From NCBI GenBank assembly GCA_900317685.1, contig ONHQ01000018.1, positions 21,129-85,128 of the forward strand: a stretch of 64,000 bases of DNA, in the 5' to 3' direction. The translations under genes were made by a program, and so were the position numbers. This document shows positions 17,643-26,733 of this stretch, piece after piece. A model generated the notes under the pieces. That model was not told where the DNA came from. It did no database searches and worked only from the letters and a program-made list of their open reading frames with translations. The DNA comes from an uncultured Prevotella sp. GTDB taxonomy: Bacteria; Bacteroidota; Bacteroidia; Bacteroidales; Bacteroidaceae. The first letter of the stretch is position 1; every line of letters begins with the position of its first letter.

Positions 17643-18035
17643 CTATGTGTTGTGAACAGTTTTTTTGTAGGTGCGGTACTTATGTTTGAATTGCAATTGA
17701 TCCGAGCCGAAGTTGATGAGGAATCCATCATCGATGCCTGTGGCGTTGAGATAGTTCACTAATTGTATTTCGTTGGCGATGGTAAGGCTGGTAGTAGCCT
17801 TTAACTCGAGGATGAGTCGGTTGTCAACGATCATGTCTGCTCTGTAGCTTCCAACTACGATGCCATCGTAACGGACCTCAAATGGCACTTCTGTTTTAAC
17901 AACGTGATTGTGCTTTCTAATCTCAATGAGCATCGCATTCTTGTAGACGGCCTCTAAGAACCCCGGTCCCAACTGACGTCGGACTGCTTTCGCACACTCA
18001 ATCATTAGTTTTATTAGATCATTGATATCCTCCAT
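17643..18035 (-). CDS. GxxExxY protein, predicted PD-(D/E)XK nuclease-fold protein
   Basis: A 130-residue protein of the GxxExxY family (TIGR04256-type), named for G25-x-x-E28-x-x-Y31 in GPGFLEAVY. It also carries D67 in YRADMIVD, E77-L-K79 (ELKA) and Q91-x-x-x-Y95 (QLVNY). These match the D...ExK and QxxxY motifs of RecB-like PD-(D/E)XK nucleases, so nuclease activity is a reasonable inference. The biological function of the family is not established. The gene is enclosed by GACATAGTAACATA arrays on both sides and sits between hlyIII and menB. A second member is at 32213-32626. It is more AT-rich than the adjoining men genes. Confidence 0.85.
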   Translation of the reverse strand: MEDINDLIKLMIECAKAVRRQLGPGFLEAVYKNAMLIEIRKHNHVVKTEVPFEVRYDGIVVGSYRADMIVDNRLILELKATTSLTIANEIQLVNYLNATGIDDGFLINFGSDQLQFKHKYRTYKKTVHNT

Positions 18036-18051
18036 TTATAGTCTTGTTTTA

Positions 18052-18172
18052 TGTTATTATGTTACTATGTCTTATGTTCAATACGTTACTATGTCTTTTG
18101 TTCAATATGTTACTATGTCTTATGTTCAATACGTTACCATGTCTTATGTTCAATATGTTACTATGTCTTAAG
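18052..18172 (-). repeat. Array C, upstream part: inverted repeats before the GxxExxY start
   Basis: Five copies of TGTTACTATGTC (two begin ACGTTAC, one has ACC for ACT) with spacers such as TTATGTTCAATA. They run up to the end of menB, and the final repeat overlaps its stop codon region (TTAAGG at 18168). Confidence 0.9.
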
Positions 18173-18995
18173 GGAACTGGGGGTATTTGTCGAAGTCGGG
18201 CTTGCGCTTCTCCAAGAAGGCGCGGCCGCCTTCCTGCGCCTCGTCGAGGGTGTAGTAGAGCATTGTGGCGTCACCGGCGAGCTCCTGGATACCTGCCTGT
18301 CCGTCGAGCTCAGCGTTGAAGCCAGCCTTCATCATGCGGATGGCGAGCGGAGAGCGCTCCATGATCGTCTCGCACCAGGCCACCGTCTCATCCTCGAGTT
18401 GGTCAAATGGTACCACCTTGTTGACGAGTCCCATCTGTTCCGCTTCCTTTGCGGAGTACTGACGGCAGAGATACCAGATCTCGCGCGCCTTCTTTTGTCC
18501 CACGATGCGAGCCAGATAGCTGGCACCCAGTCCGGCATCGAAGCTGCCTACTTTGGGTCCCGTCTGTCCGAAGATAGCGTTTTCCGAAGCTATTGTCAGG
18601 TCGCAGACCACGTGCAGCACATGTCCGCCACCGATCGCGTAGCCGTTGACCATGGCGATGACCGGCTTTGGCAGTCGTCGGATCTGCATTTGCACGTCGA
18701 GCACGTTGAGGCGTGGCACACCATCACTACCGACATATCCACCGCGTCCCTTGACGTGCATGTCGCCACCCGAGCAGAACGCCTTGTCGCCGGCGCCTGT
18801 GAGGATCACCACACGTATGTCGAGATGATCACGGCAATAGGTGAAGGCTTGACTCATCTCCCACACCGTGAGCGGTGTGAAGGCGTTGCGGTAGCGTGGA
18901 CGGTTGATGGTGATCTTAGCGATGTGATTGTATTCTTCAAAGAGTATCTCCTTGAAGTCGAAACCCGGAATGGTTTTCCAATTTCTCTTTTCCAT
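18168..18995 (-). CDS. menB: 1,4-Dihydroxy-2-naphthoyl-CoA synthase
   Basis: A 275-residue crotonase-superfamily enzyme that closes the ring of o-succinylbenzoyl-CoA in menaquinone synthesis. Signatures: [14 protein letters not shown] near the N-terminus, the oxyanion-hole segment [33 protein letters not shown], and the C-terminal [17 protein letters not shown] that is characteristic of MenB. The length is normal. It starts one base after the menD stop, so the two are co-translated. Its stop codon is touched by repeat array C. Confidence 0.96.
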   Translation of the reverse strand: MEKRNWKTIPGFDFKEILFEEYNHIAKITINRPRYRNAFTPLTVWEMSQAFTYCRDHLDIRVVILTGAGDKAFCSGGDMHVKGRGGYVGSDGVPRLNVLDVQMQIRRLPKPVIAMVNGYAIGGGHVLHVVCDLTIASENAIFGQTGPKVGSFDAGLGASYLARIVGQKKAREIWYLCRQYSAKEAEQMGLVNKVVPFDQLEDETVAWCETIMERSPLAIRMMKAGFNAELDGQAGIQELAGDATMLYYTLDEAQEGGRAFLEKRKPDFDKYPQFP

Positions 18996-18996
18996 A

Positions 18997-20676
18997 TTAT
19001 AATAAGGTGTTAAAGTATTCTTGATAAGCCCTCAGATCGTCTTCAGCATTGGTGAAGACTTCGAGGAGCATAGGCCGCTCCGCCATCGGGCTGACGAGTG
19101 CGCCGAGGAGATTATAGAGCTCCTCCTCGTTGTGAGCGTGATAATACATGATGTCGTTCTCGCGGCAGATGCCCTCTGCTGTGGTGGCGTGCACGCCCAT
19201 GACCATGCTGCGTGCCGGACTCTGCCGCAGTCCGTCGAACTTGGCGAAGATCTCCCCTCCGCTGTTGTTGAGCAACAAGATGCGGAGGTTCTGCCGCAGG
19301 TTGGTATTCCACAGTGCGTTTTGGTCGTAGAAAAAACTCAGATCTCCGATGACGCAGTACACCGGTGCGTTGGTGGCGAGCGAGAAACCGGCTGCCGTCG
19401 ACAGAGAGCCTTCTATGCCGTTGATGCCACGGTTGCAGTAGACATGCTCCCGGGCATAGAGACATCCCAAACGCACCGGCGTGCTGTTGGCGTAGTGCAG
19501 GGCATAGCCTTCCGCGGTATGGCTGAGCTGCTCCTCAAGGAGCTTCACGGCTAACAGATTGGAGTAGGGTGGAACGAACGTCCGGCGATGATCCTCAGCT
19601 TTCCAGCGCAGTGCTTCCCAGCGGTCGAACCACTCGTGCGGTCCCTCCGTGGTGATGGCGGCAAGCACGTCGTCGGGCCTTGCCTGCACGATGCCGCGAA
19701 GGTTCATCATCGGGTCGTGGACCGTACCGTCAGCATTCACCTCCCAGCAGGTCGCGTCCTTAGCCTGCCGCAGGAGCTGCTTGGCACGTTTGCTGACCAG
19801 CGTGTCGCCGATGTAGAGGATGAAGTCGGGCCGGAAATCCTCGTCGTCTCCTGCCATAGCCAGCATCTCTTCCAGTGACGTGGCACCGTCCTCTCCGCTG
19901 AGCGCCTCGTTCCAAACCACATAGTGCTTGTCGGTGAGCGATGCGATTCTGCCTTTGGCTAAGTCCGACGGCTTCATCTGTCCGATGACGATGAGCGGCC
20001 GCTGTGCCTTGGAGAGCTGTTGCAGGAAGTCGTGAGCCGCGGCCTTGACGGCATTGGTGGAAGCACTGCTTCCCCTTTCGCTGTCGTGAACTGACAGCAG
20101 TGAGCTCAGGACAATCGTGCGTTCCGAGGGCAACGTGCGCGTGCTGAAGGTGTAGAGCGGTTCTGAGATCGGCACGTTGATGTGCACCGGGCCTTGGCAA
20201 GGTTGTGTGGCGGCGATGAGTGCCTCGTTGACGAGTCGGTTGCAATACCAGTGCTCCTCGTCGTTGTGCGGTTCGGGCAGATCCACCGTGCGTTTGACAA
20301 AGCAGGTCAGCGCCCCCGGCTGAGGCATCGTCTGTCCGGTGAGTTGTCCGATCCACTGCTTGGGGCGGTCGGCCGAGACGACCACGAGAGGCAGATGCTG
20401 ATACATTGCCTCGGCGACAGCGGGCAGCGTGTTGAGCAGTGCCGTGCCGCTGGTGACGCAGACGACCACCGGTTCCTCTGTGGCCTGACAGAGTCCGAGT
20501 GCATAGAACGCGGCACTGCGCTCGTCGGTGATGGGGTAGCACTGGATCTCAGGGCACACGTCGAGGTTGTGCACGATAGGCGCGTTGCGCGACCCCGGAC
20601 ATACGACCGCATGGCGCACGCCGTGAGCGATGAGCAGCGCGGTGAGCGTGTTGACATTATCTTTATCGCAATACAT
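18997..20676 (-). CDS. menD: 2-Succinyl-5-enolpyruvyl-6-hydroxy-3-cyclohexene-1-carboxylate synthase
   Basis: A 559-residue thiamine-diphosphate enzyme, the first committed step of menaquinone synthesis (isochorismate plus 2-oxoglutarate). The N-terminal pyrimidine-binding domain shows CPGSRNAP and TSGTALLN, and the C-terminal diphosphate-binding domain shows [16 protein letters not shown] followed by [13 protein letters not shown]. The length is normal. Its start overlaps the end of menF by 14 bases and its end is one base from menB, so menF-menD-menB is a tightly packed operon. Confidence 0.96.
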   Translation of the reverse strand: MYCDKDNVNTLTALLIAHGVRHAVVCPGSRNAPIVHNLDVCPEIQCYPITDERSAAFYALGLCQATEEPVVVCVTSGTALLNTLPAVAEAMYQHLPLVVVSADRPKQWIGQLTGQTMPQPGALTCFVKRTVDLPEPHNDEEHWYCNRLVNEALIAATQPCQGPVHINVPISEPLYTFSTRTLPSERTIVLSSLLSVHDSERGSSASTNAVKAAAHDFLQQLSKAQRPLIVIGQMKPSDLAKGRIASLTDKHYVVWNEALSGEDGATSLEEMLAMAGDDEDFRPDFILYIGDTLVSKRAKQLLRQAKDATCWEVNADGTVHDPMMNLRGIVQARPDDVLAAITTEGPHEWFDRWEALRWKAEDHRRTFVPPYSNLLAVKLLEEQLSHTAEGYALHYANSTPVRLGCLYAREHVYCNRGINGIEGSLSTAAGFSLATNAPVYCVIGDLSFFYDQNALWNTNLRQNLRILLLNNSGGEIFAKFDGLRQSPARSMVMGVHATTAEGICRENDIMYYHAHNEEELYNLLGALVSPMAERPMLLEVFTNAEDDLRAYQEYFNTLL

Positions 20677-21727
20677 CTCTCATGGTGTTGAGTTTCATCT
20701 CAGTCTCCCTCCATTCCTCTTTCTCCTTACTTTCCGGCACGATGCCGCCTCCGGCGTGGAGCATGTAGTTGTTGTCGTTGATCTCCATGCATCGCAGGGT
20801 GACGAAGAGGCGGGTCTCTCCTTTAGGATCGTAGGGACCGCAGAAGCCACTATAATATTTTCGGTCATCCTTCTCACTCACGAGGATGATGGTTCGCGCC
20901 TCCTCTTTGGGCAGACCGCAGACGGCCGGGGTGGGGTGGAGCGCATCGAGCACATCGGCCAACTGCGCATCCTCTTTCAATTTGAAATTGAAGTCGGTGC
21001 ACAGGTGCAGCAATCGCGCTGCCATGGTCGTATGGGGGTGGCTGTGTGTCAGTTCATCGGCATAGGGTTGGAGCGTGTCGCCGATATACGATGCGACAAA
21101 GCGTTGCTCCTTGCGATTTTTCTCTGACCATTTCATCTCCTTTCCTGGCTGATAGTTGTCGGGCATCTTTTGTGTACCGGCCAAAGCCATGGTATGGTAG
21201 TTCTGTCCGTCGCCCTCAAGGAGTACTTCGGGTGTGGCCATCAGCCATGTACCCGCTTGCTTCAGGCATACCAGAGCAATCAGTTGGTGAGGATAGAGCT
21301 GGCAGGCGCGCAGAAAAAGTGCTTCCGGGTCTTGACCGGTATGGCTGAATTCGGTAACATGACGGGCGATGACCACCTTGCTGACCTTTCCTAAGAGGAA
21401 GTACTTCTTGCAAAGACTGAAGCGCAGATGATAGTTCAGTCGCTCCAACTTACTATATTCTTCCAGCTTACGGTTTGTCAGTGGACTGTCAGGCACTTCG
21501 CTCCACCTCTGGCACACTTCTCTGATCACCTTCTTCTCCACCTTGTCGGCTTGCAGAAGCCATACGGGCGTCTTGTCCGTAGGTTGAAAAGGTGCGAAGA
21601 CGAAGCCATGGTGGTCTTTGAGATCCTTGACAGATTTTAGAGCCAACGGCTCACCCTCGTGCTGTTCCAGCCTTACATATTCCTTCTGCTCCGGCAAGCG
21701 GTAGCAGACATAGTTGGTTGTGCTCAT
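20663..21727 (-). CDS. menF: Isochorismate synthase (chorismate-binding enzyme)
   Basis: A 354-residue chorismate-utilising enzyme that makes isochorismate for MenD. The conserved C-terminal catalytic block is visible (MALAGTQK, LHPTPAVCGLPKEEA, and YYSGFCGPYDPKG). The N-terminal part is shorter than in E. coli MenF. ATG at 21727 overlaps the TGA of the thioesterase gene (ATGA), which fixes the start; an open frame continues further upstream but only over that gene. Being directly upstream of menD makes menaquinone, not siderophore, synthesis the role. Confidence 0.93.
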   Translation of the reverse strand: MSTTNYVCYRLPEQKEYVRLEQHEGEPLALKSVKDLKDHHGFVFAPFQPTDKTPVWLLQADKVEKKVIREVCQRWSEVPDSPLTNRKLEEYSKLERLNYHLRFSLCKKYFLLGKVSKVVIARHVTEFSHTGQDPEALFLRACQLYPHQLIALVCLKQAGTWLMATPEVLLEGDGQNYHTMALAGTQKMPDNYQPGKEMKWSEKNRKEQRFVASYIGDTLQPYADELTHSHPHTTMAARLLHLCTDFNFKLKEDAQLADVLDALHPTPAVCGLPKEEARTIILVSEKDDRKYYSGFCGPYDPKGETRLFVTLRCMEINDNNYMLHAGGGIVPESKEKEEWRETEMKLNTMRDVLR

Positions 21728-22140
21728 TCCTTTCGTGGCGACAAGATATAGTTTGTGACATGTACCGTAGAGATCAGCTCTCCCTTGGAGTTCTTCACAT
21801 CGATCTGCCACTCGTGCAGCGTGCGGCCTTTGTATTGCAACTTGCCATAGGCCGTGACGGTATCTCCCACGAGCACTGTGCGCAGATGGTTGCCACTGAC
21901 GTTGATGCCCACACAGATCTTGCCCGGGCAGAGCGCCATGGAGGCTACGCCCGCCAGGTTCTCACATAGGGCGAGGGTGGCACCGCCGGAGAGAAAGCCA
22001 AAAGGCTGGCGGTTGAGATCATCGACCTTCATGCGTGCCATGCAGGTGTCGGGCTCCTCGGTTGAGAGAAACTCCATATTCAGTGTCTTCGATAGACCAC
22101 CCTGCTTCTCGATGACGGCTTTTTGTTTTTCTATGTTCAT
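21724..22140 (-). CDS. PaaI-family hotdog thioesterase, probably DHNA-CoA thioesterase
   Basis: A 138-residue single hotdog-fold protein. The segment LSGGATLALCENLAG contains the family's acidic catalytic residue, and GINVSGNHLRTVLVGDTVTA is typical of PaaI/YdiI thioesterases. As first gene of the menF-menD-menB operon, coupled by ATGA, it most likely hydrolyses 1,4-dihydroxy-2-naphthoyl-CoA, the step after MenB. The fold assignment is firm; the substrate is inferred from position. Confidence 0.85.
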   Translation of the reverse strand: MNIEKQKAVIEKQGGLSKTLNMEFLSTEEPDTCMARMKVDDLNRQPFGFLSGGATLALCENLAGVASMALCPGKICVGINVSGNHLRTVLVGDTVTAYGKLQYKGRTLHEWQIDVKNSKGELISTVHVTNYILSPRKE

Positions 22141-22170
22141 GGTTTTTGTTTTTTATTTTATTCTTCCTTG

Positions 22171-22178
22171 CAAAGATA
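22171..22178 (-). promoter_or_regulatory. -7 promoter box for the thioesterase-menF-menD-menB operon
   Basis: The reverse strand reads TATCTTTG, 31 bases before the thioesterase start. It is back-to-back with the box at 22192-22199. Confidence 0.6.
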
Positions 22179-22191
22179 CGAAAAATTCTAT

Positions 22192-22199
22192 TACCTTTG
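22192..22199 (+). promoter_or_regulatory. -7 promoter box for the alpha-N-acetylglucosaminidase gene
   Basis: TACCTTTG lies 19 bases before the ATG at 22218, which excludes starts further upstream. Confidence 0.6.
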
Positions 22200-22217
22200 C
22201 CAAACAAATCATCTATT

Positions 22218-24533
22218 ATGCAGTCTAAACACAATAACACTATGAATAAAATGAGGAAAGTACTGCTCGCCGGACTTTTCCTTCTTGCCCCGATGATGGC
22301 CGTGGCCAATCCTGTCGATGACCTGCTCAACCGCATGGACGCAGGAGCCGCACGCAAGTTCATCACAGAGCTGCAGCCGTCAGATACCGATTTCTTCGAA
22401 CTCTCGCAACGCGGAGGCAAGGTCTGTGTCAAGGGCAATACGTGGGTGAACATCGCCACGGGCGTGAACTGGTATCTCAAGCACCATGCCGGCATCATGG
22501 TCAGCTGGAACAACATGCACCCCCGTTTGCCCGAGCGTCTGCCCGCTGTCAAGGGCAAGGAGTGCCGCACCACATGGCTCACCGACCGCTATGACTTCAA
22601 CTACTGCACGTTTTCCTATTCCATGGCCTTCTGGGACTGGAACCGCTGGCAGGAAGAAATAGACTGGATGGCACTCCACGGCATCAACATGCCACTCGCT
22701 GTTACCGGCGAAGAGGTCGTGTGGCGCAACATGCTCTTGAAGCTCGGCTATAGCAAAGAGGAGATTGGACGCTTCATTGCCGGTCCGGCTTTCCTGGCCT
22801 GGTGGGCGATGAACAATCTCGAAGGTTGGGGTGGGCCGCTGCCCGACAACTGGTACCGTCAGCAGGAGTATTTGCAGAAACGCATCCTGCAGCGCGAGCG
22901 TTCGTTGGGTATGCAGCCCGTGCTGCCAGGCTACTGCGGCATGTTGCCACACGACGCCAAGACTAAGATGGGCGTCGGCGTGACCGATGGCGGCCAGTGG
23001 AACGGCTATACGCGCCCGGCCAATCTCATCGCTACCGCCCCGTCGTTTGACCGCATTGCCGACCTGTATTACAAGGAGTTGACACGACTCTACGGCAAGG
23101 CAAGCTACTACTCGATGGATCCTTTCCACGAGAGTGCCGACAATAGTGCCATCGACTACGCAGCCTGCGGACGCAAGCTGCTCGCCGCCATGAAACGTGT
23201 CAACCCGAAGGCTGTGTGGGTCGTGCAAGGCTGGACCGAGAACCCACGCCCCGCGATGGCCGACAGTCTGCCCGCTGGAGACCTGCTGGTGCTGGACCTT
23301 TTCTCTGAGTGCCGCCCGATGTTTGGCGCGCCTTCGGTATGGCGACGTGACAAGGGCTACGGCAATCATCCATGGCTGTTCTGTATGTTGGAGAACTTCG
23401 GAGCCAACGTGGGACTGCACGGACGCATGGACCAACTCATCCATAACTTCCGACTGGCGGCCGCGCCAGACTCTCCTCTGCAAAGTGCGAGAAAGCATCT
23501 GCGTGGCTGGGGCTACACCATGGAGGGATCGGAAAACAATCCTGTGATGTTTGAGTTGATGAGCGAACTGCCGTGGATGACCGACTCGCTGCCCAAGGAT
23601 GAAGATATAGCAGCCTACAAACAGCAGTGGCTCAATAGCTATGTGCGGGCACGCTATGGCGTGGATGACCCTGTGCTGCGGCAAGTCTGGCATGTCCTGG
23701 GCAACAGCATCTATAACTGTCCGCTTGGCAACAACCAGCAGGGACCTCATGAGAGCATTTTTGACGGACGTCCCTCGACCGACAACTTCCAAGTGAAGAG
23801 CTGGTCGAAGATGCACAACTACTATGATCCCGACGACACACGGCGCGCCGCTGAGTTGATGACAAGTGTCGCTGAGAAATACCGTGGCAACAACAACTTT
23901 GAATATGACTTGGTGGACATCACCCGTCAGGCTCTCGATGACCAGGCCCGACTGCAATATCTGCGTACCATTGCGGACTACCGTGGCTTTGACCGCCGTG
24001 CTTTCTCGGCCGACTCAGCCCGTTTTCTTCACATGTTGCTCTTGCAGGATAGTCTCTTAGGCACGCGACGCGAGTTCCGGCTTGGCCATTGGACCGAGGC
24101 TGCGCGCTCGTTGGGACGTACGACACAAGAGAAGGATCTCTATGAGTGGAACGCCCGTGTGCAGATAACGACGTGGGGCAACCGCGACTGTGCCGACCGG
24201 GGAGGACTCCGTGATTATGCCCACAAGGAGTGGCAGGGGCTGTTGAGCGATTTCTACTACGTGCGCTGGCACACCTATCTCGATGCGCTCTCCCGACAGA
24301 TGGCCCACGACAGCCGTCCTGACGCGTCGGCGCTTGGCGAGGGAGCGAATGCCAGCAAGACGGCCACAGAGCTTTTTGCCATGGCGCTGCCCAAGGCGCC
24401 TGCCATCGACTGGTATGCGATGGAAGAGCCGTGGACGCTGCGTCACAACACCTACTCGCCTGCGCCTGAGGGCGACTGCGTCGACATGGCTCAGCGGGTG
24501 ATGGCGTTTCTGAAGGAGAGGAAAGGCTTTTGA
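22218..24533 (+). CDS. Alpha-N-acetylglucosaminidase (GH89, NAGLU-like)
   Basis: A 771-residue secreted glycosidase. The signal peptide follows a second possible start (MNKMRKVLLAGLFLLAP at 22242), with cleavage near MAVANP. The body is continuous GH89 sequence: SWNNMHPRLP, the RYDFNYCTFSYSMAFWDW block, INMPLAVTGEE, YYSMDPFHES and WVVQGWTENPRP are typical of the NAGLU catalytic domain, and a helical C-terminal domain follows. It removes terminal alpha-N-acetylglucosamine from glycans such as heparan-type chains or mucin O-glycans. An HGSNAT-like membrane acyltransferase lies 2.3 kb downstream. The start could be 22218 or 22242. Confidence 0.92.
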   Translation: MQSKHNNTMNKMRKVLLAGLFLLAPMMAVANPVDDLLNRMDAGAARKFITELQPSDTDFFELSQRGGKVCVKGNTWVNIATGVNWYLKHHAGIMVSWNNMHPRLPERLPAVKGKECRTTWLTDRYDFNYCTFSYSMAFWDWNRWQEEIDWMALHGINMPLAVTGEEVVWRNMLLKLGYSKEEIGRFIAGPAFLAWWAMNNLEGWGGPLPDNWYRQQEYLQKRILQRERSLGMQPVLPGYCGMLPHDAKTKMGVGVTDGGQWNGYTRPANLIATAPSFDRIADLYYKELTRLYGKASYYSMDPFHESADNSAIDYAACGRKLLAAMKRVNPKAVWVVQGWTENPRPAMADSLPAGDLLVLDLFSECRPMFGAPSVWRRDKGYGNHPWLFCMLENFGANVGLHGRMDQLIHNFRLAAAPDSPLQSARKHLRGWGYTMEGSENNPVMFELMSELPWMTDSLPKDEDIAAYKQQWLNSYVRARYGVDDPVLRQVWHVLGNSIYNCPLGNNQQGPHESIFDGRPSTDNFQVKSWSKMHNYYDPDDTRRAAELMTSVAEKYRGNNNFEYDLVDITRQALDDQARLQYLRTIADYRGFDRRAFSADSARFLHMLLLQDSLLGTRREFRLGHWTEAARSLGRTTQEKDLYEWNARVQITTWGNRDCADRGGLRDYAHKEWQGLLSDFYYVRWHTYLDALSRQMAHDSRPDASALGEGANASKTATELFAMALPKAPAIDWYAMEEPWTLRHNTYSPAPEGDCVDMAQRVMAFLKERKGF

Positions 24534-24570
24534 CGAAAACGGAATGTTGGATATTCTGATAAAAAAGAGG

Positions 24571-24632
24571 GCACGAGAATCGAAAAATCAGAAGCAGGTG
24601 GTCTCTTGCTCCTGATTTCTCGATTCTCGTGC
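24571..24632 (+). terminator. Long hairpin terminator after the GH89 gene
   Basis: GCACGAGAATCGA at the left end pairs with its complement ending at 24632; the imperfect stem spans about 26 base pairs and is followed by GGTTTTCTT. Confidence 0.7.
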
Positions 24633-24719
24633 GGTTTTCTTAATTCGCTGAATAACAGTACTTTATGTTTTATCTCGGTTTTGTGCTCTTCTCAAAGTAC
24701 CTTTCTGATGAAAAATTCT

Positions 24720-24830
24720 CTAGAGAATTTCTTGTCATCTCGGTTGTTTTGTCGTGTAAATCAACCGAAATGACCGAGTAAAACTGCCGTTATGACGAAG
24801 TAAAATCACTGTTTTGATGGCAACAGCGCA
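24720..24830. other. Non-coding stretch with a short match to the dispersed element
   Basis: The gap from 24633 to 24928 has no gene. It contains an imperfect hairpin (CTCGGTTG..CAACCGAA) and a segment near 24800 (GTAAAATCACTGTTTTGATG) that resembles part of the element found at 12.0 and 60.4 kb. The match is short and may be a decayed remnant. Confidence 0.3.
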
Positions 24831-24928
24831 CTTTTTTCATGTTTTCAGGTCACTCTGAGCTTGAGCAGCCCTTATTTTTCTCTCTAGATTGAAAGAAAAG
24901 ACAGACGGCGTTTTGTCAATCAATTTTA

Positions 24929-25028
24929 TGGAATAAACGTTTGATATTCAGAATATATTTATTACTTTTGTAGCCAGTCAACCATATTGAATGAAATGAA
25001 TAAGATGATGCAAAATACTAATCAAGAA
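24929..25028 (+). repeat. Upstream copy of the duplicated acyltransferase promoter region
   Basis: About 100 bases closely matching 26734-26838. It contains TTTG at 24940-24943 and TACTTTTG at 24963-24970, spaced by 19 bases, then AATAAGATGATGCAAAATAC, which corresponds to the start of the acyltransferase gene. The reading frame beginning ATG at 24996 ends after 31 codons (25091), so it looks like a broken 5' end left behind. Confidence 0.75.
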
Positions 25029-25134
25029 TGTTCAGTTTCATGTAGCTACTGGCTACGAGAAAAGCAAGTATGCTTATGGATGACTGCTTAATGTTACGTT
25101 CCTCTACCTTGGGGAAGAGTTAGGGAATTTAAAA

Positions 25135-25267
25135 TTGGCACTTAGGTTGGCATTTAGAAAATGGAAATAAATCTATGCTTATATTTGATTATTAGGTTTA
25201 TATTCACTAACTTTGCAGCTAAATTATAGCTATTTTGGCATTTAGCTGATTCTAATTTGGCATTTAT
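25135..25267 (+). promoter_or_regulatory. Promoter with four TTGGCATTTAG-type sites (possible operator)
   Basis: TTTG at 25184-25187 and TAACTTTG at 25208-25215 are 20 bases apart. The 11-base motif TTGGCATTTAG occurs as TTGGCACTTAG (25135), TTGGCATTTAG (25147), TTGGCATTTAG (25235) and TTGGCATTTAT (25257). Two sites lie upstream of the promoter and two in the leader, the last ending two bases before the start codon. This is the layout expected for an autoregulated gene. Confidence 0.55.
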
Positions 25268-25269
25268 AA

Positions 25270-26733
25270 ATGAAAGACATTGTAGGTAGAATCAAGTCGT
25301 TAGCTTCTAAAGGTGAAGACGTCCATATAGAGTACAAATCTTGCATTGACAAAGTGAGCGGCTCTGTTTATGAGACAATATGCTCATTCCTTAATCATGG
25401 TGGAGGAACCATATTGCTCGGTGTTAATGATGATGGCCAAATAATCGGGGTCAATCCTTCACAGGCGGAGAATATGAAGAAGACCATAATCAATGCTACG
25501 AATAACCCGGAACTGTTCATACCAAGTGCAAATATATATCCTGAGATAATCGATGTAGAGGGTAAAAAAGTCATTGTACTCGACGTGCAGAGTTCTGATG
25601 CGGTAAGCCAATATAAGAAGCATTTCTACGACCGTAACGGCGATGCTGATGTTGATGTGACAAACCATGGCGGTCTCTTGCAGTCCATATTCGAGCGAAA
25701 ATCAAACCATATATTTGAGAAGAGAATTGTAGAGGGACTTACGATTAGCGATCTTGACCATGAAACCTTTGATATGTGTCGTCAATTCGTTAAGGGTGCA
25801 ATGCATGAACATCCATGGATAACTATGGGTGACGAAGAAATATTGCGCTCTTGTCAGTTGGTCCGAAGGGATCCATTTACAGGAGAAGAGCATCTGTGCT
25901 ACGCTGCACTTTTGCTTTTCGGGACGGATGATGCCGTGTTCAACTATTGCCCAAGATACAGAATAGAACTTCTATACCACCAATGCTGTTATAATGATTT
26001 TCTAATGAGACAGACGGCATCAAGCTACGACAATCGTGAGTCTATACGTTGCAATCTCATAAAAGGCTATGGTATTATGCAGAGGTTTGTACTTCGGTAT
26101 TTGCCAGACAAGTATTTTGTTCCGAGTAACAGTATTCAGCGTCAAGATCTGCGATGGCTTTTGTTTAGGGAAATCTGCGCAAACATGATGGTACATGCCG
26201 ACTACAGCCTTGGATATGCAAGTTTTCTCGACATTTACACCGACAAAGTGATTACAAGAAACAGAACAAGACTGGTGTCCGCTGCCAAGGAGAATGTTAT
26301 CGGTATAGACCAATTGGAGAACTACACTAAGAATCCTCTAATAGTAAACGTATTCAGAAATCTTGGATGGGTAGAGGATTTGGGTTCTGGTTCAAAGAAG
26401 ATAAAAACATATGCCCCTTTGTACTATAAAGAACCAGACATAAAGATACATGATGGGGAAAATTTCATTTTCAGTATAACTTATTCTCTTTCAAATTCGT
26501 TGAAGGAGGATACCTGTACTAATAGTAGCAAGGAACTGCAATTCAAGACTCCTCTGCATGCACTCGTGTATGCTCTCTTGAAGCAAATGCCTAAAATAAA
26601 GACGGCGGAGATAACCAATTATGTAAAGACAAGCCACAGATCCGTGCTCCGTATCATATCAGACTTGAAAGAAGAAGGATGGATAGAACGCCAAGGACAG
26701 AAAAAAGATGTGACTTGGAAAATATTAAAGTAG
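25270..26733 (+). CDS. ATP-binding / Schlafen AlbA_2 domain protein with C-terminal winged helix
   Basis: A 487-residue protein. The N-terminal ~130 residues are a Schlafen AlbA_2 domain (EYKSCID, SFLNHGGGTILLGVNDDG). The middle resembles the ATP-binding HATPase-like part of the COG2865 family (EICANMMVHADYSLG, followed by a GSGSKKI segment). The last ~65 residues look like a winged helix (ITNYVKTSHRSVLRIISDL). The family is often called putative transcriptional regulator and is common on mobile DNA and near defence genes. Base composition is clearly more AT-rich than in neighbours. The gene is bounded by two copies of the acyltransferase promoter region, so it looks inserted. The function is unknown. 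Confidence 0.85.
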   Translation: MKDIVGRIKSLASKGEDVHIEYKSCIDKVSGSVYETICSFLNHGGGTILLGVNDDGQIIGVNPSQAENMKKTIINATNNPELFIPSANIYPEIIDVEGKKVIVLDVQSSDAVSQYKKHFYDRNGDADVDVTNHGGLLQSIFERKSNHIFEKRIVEGLTISDLDHETFDMCRQFVKGAMHEHPWITMGDEEILRSCQLVRRDPFTGEEHLCYAALLLFGTDDAVFNYCPRYRIELLYHQCCYNDFLMRQTASSYDNRESIRCNLIKGYGIMQRFVLRYLPDKYFVPSNSIQRQDLRWLLFREICANMMVHADYSLGYASFLDIYTDKVITRNRTRLVSAAKENVIGIDQLENYTKNPLIVNVFRNLGWVEDLGSGSKKIKTYAPLYYKEPDIKIHDGENFIFSITYSLSNSLKEDTCTNSSKELQFKTPLHALVYALLKQMPKIKTAEITNYVKTSHRSVLRIISDLKEEGWIERQGQKKDVTWKILK

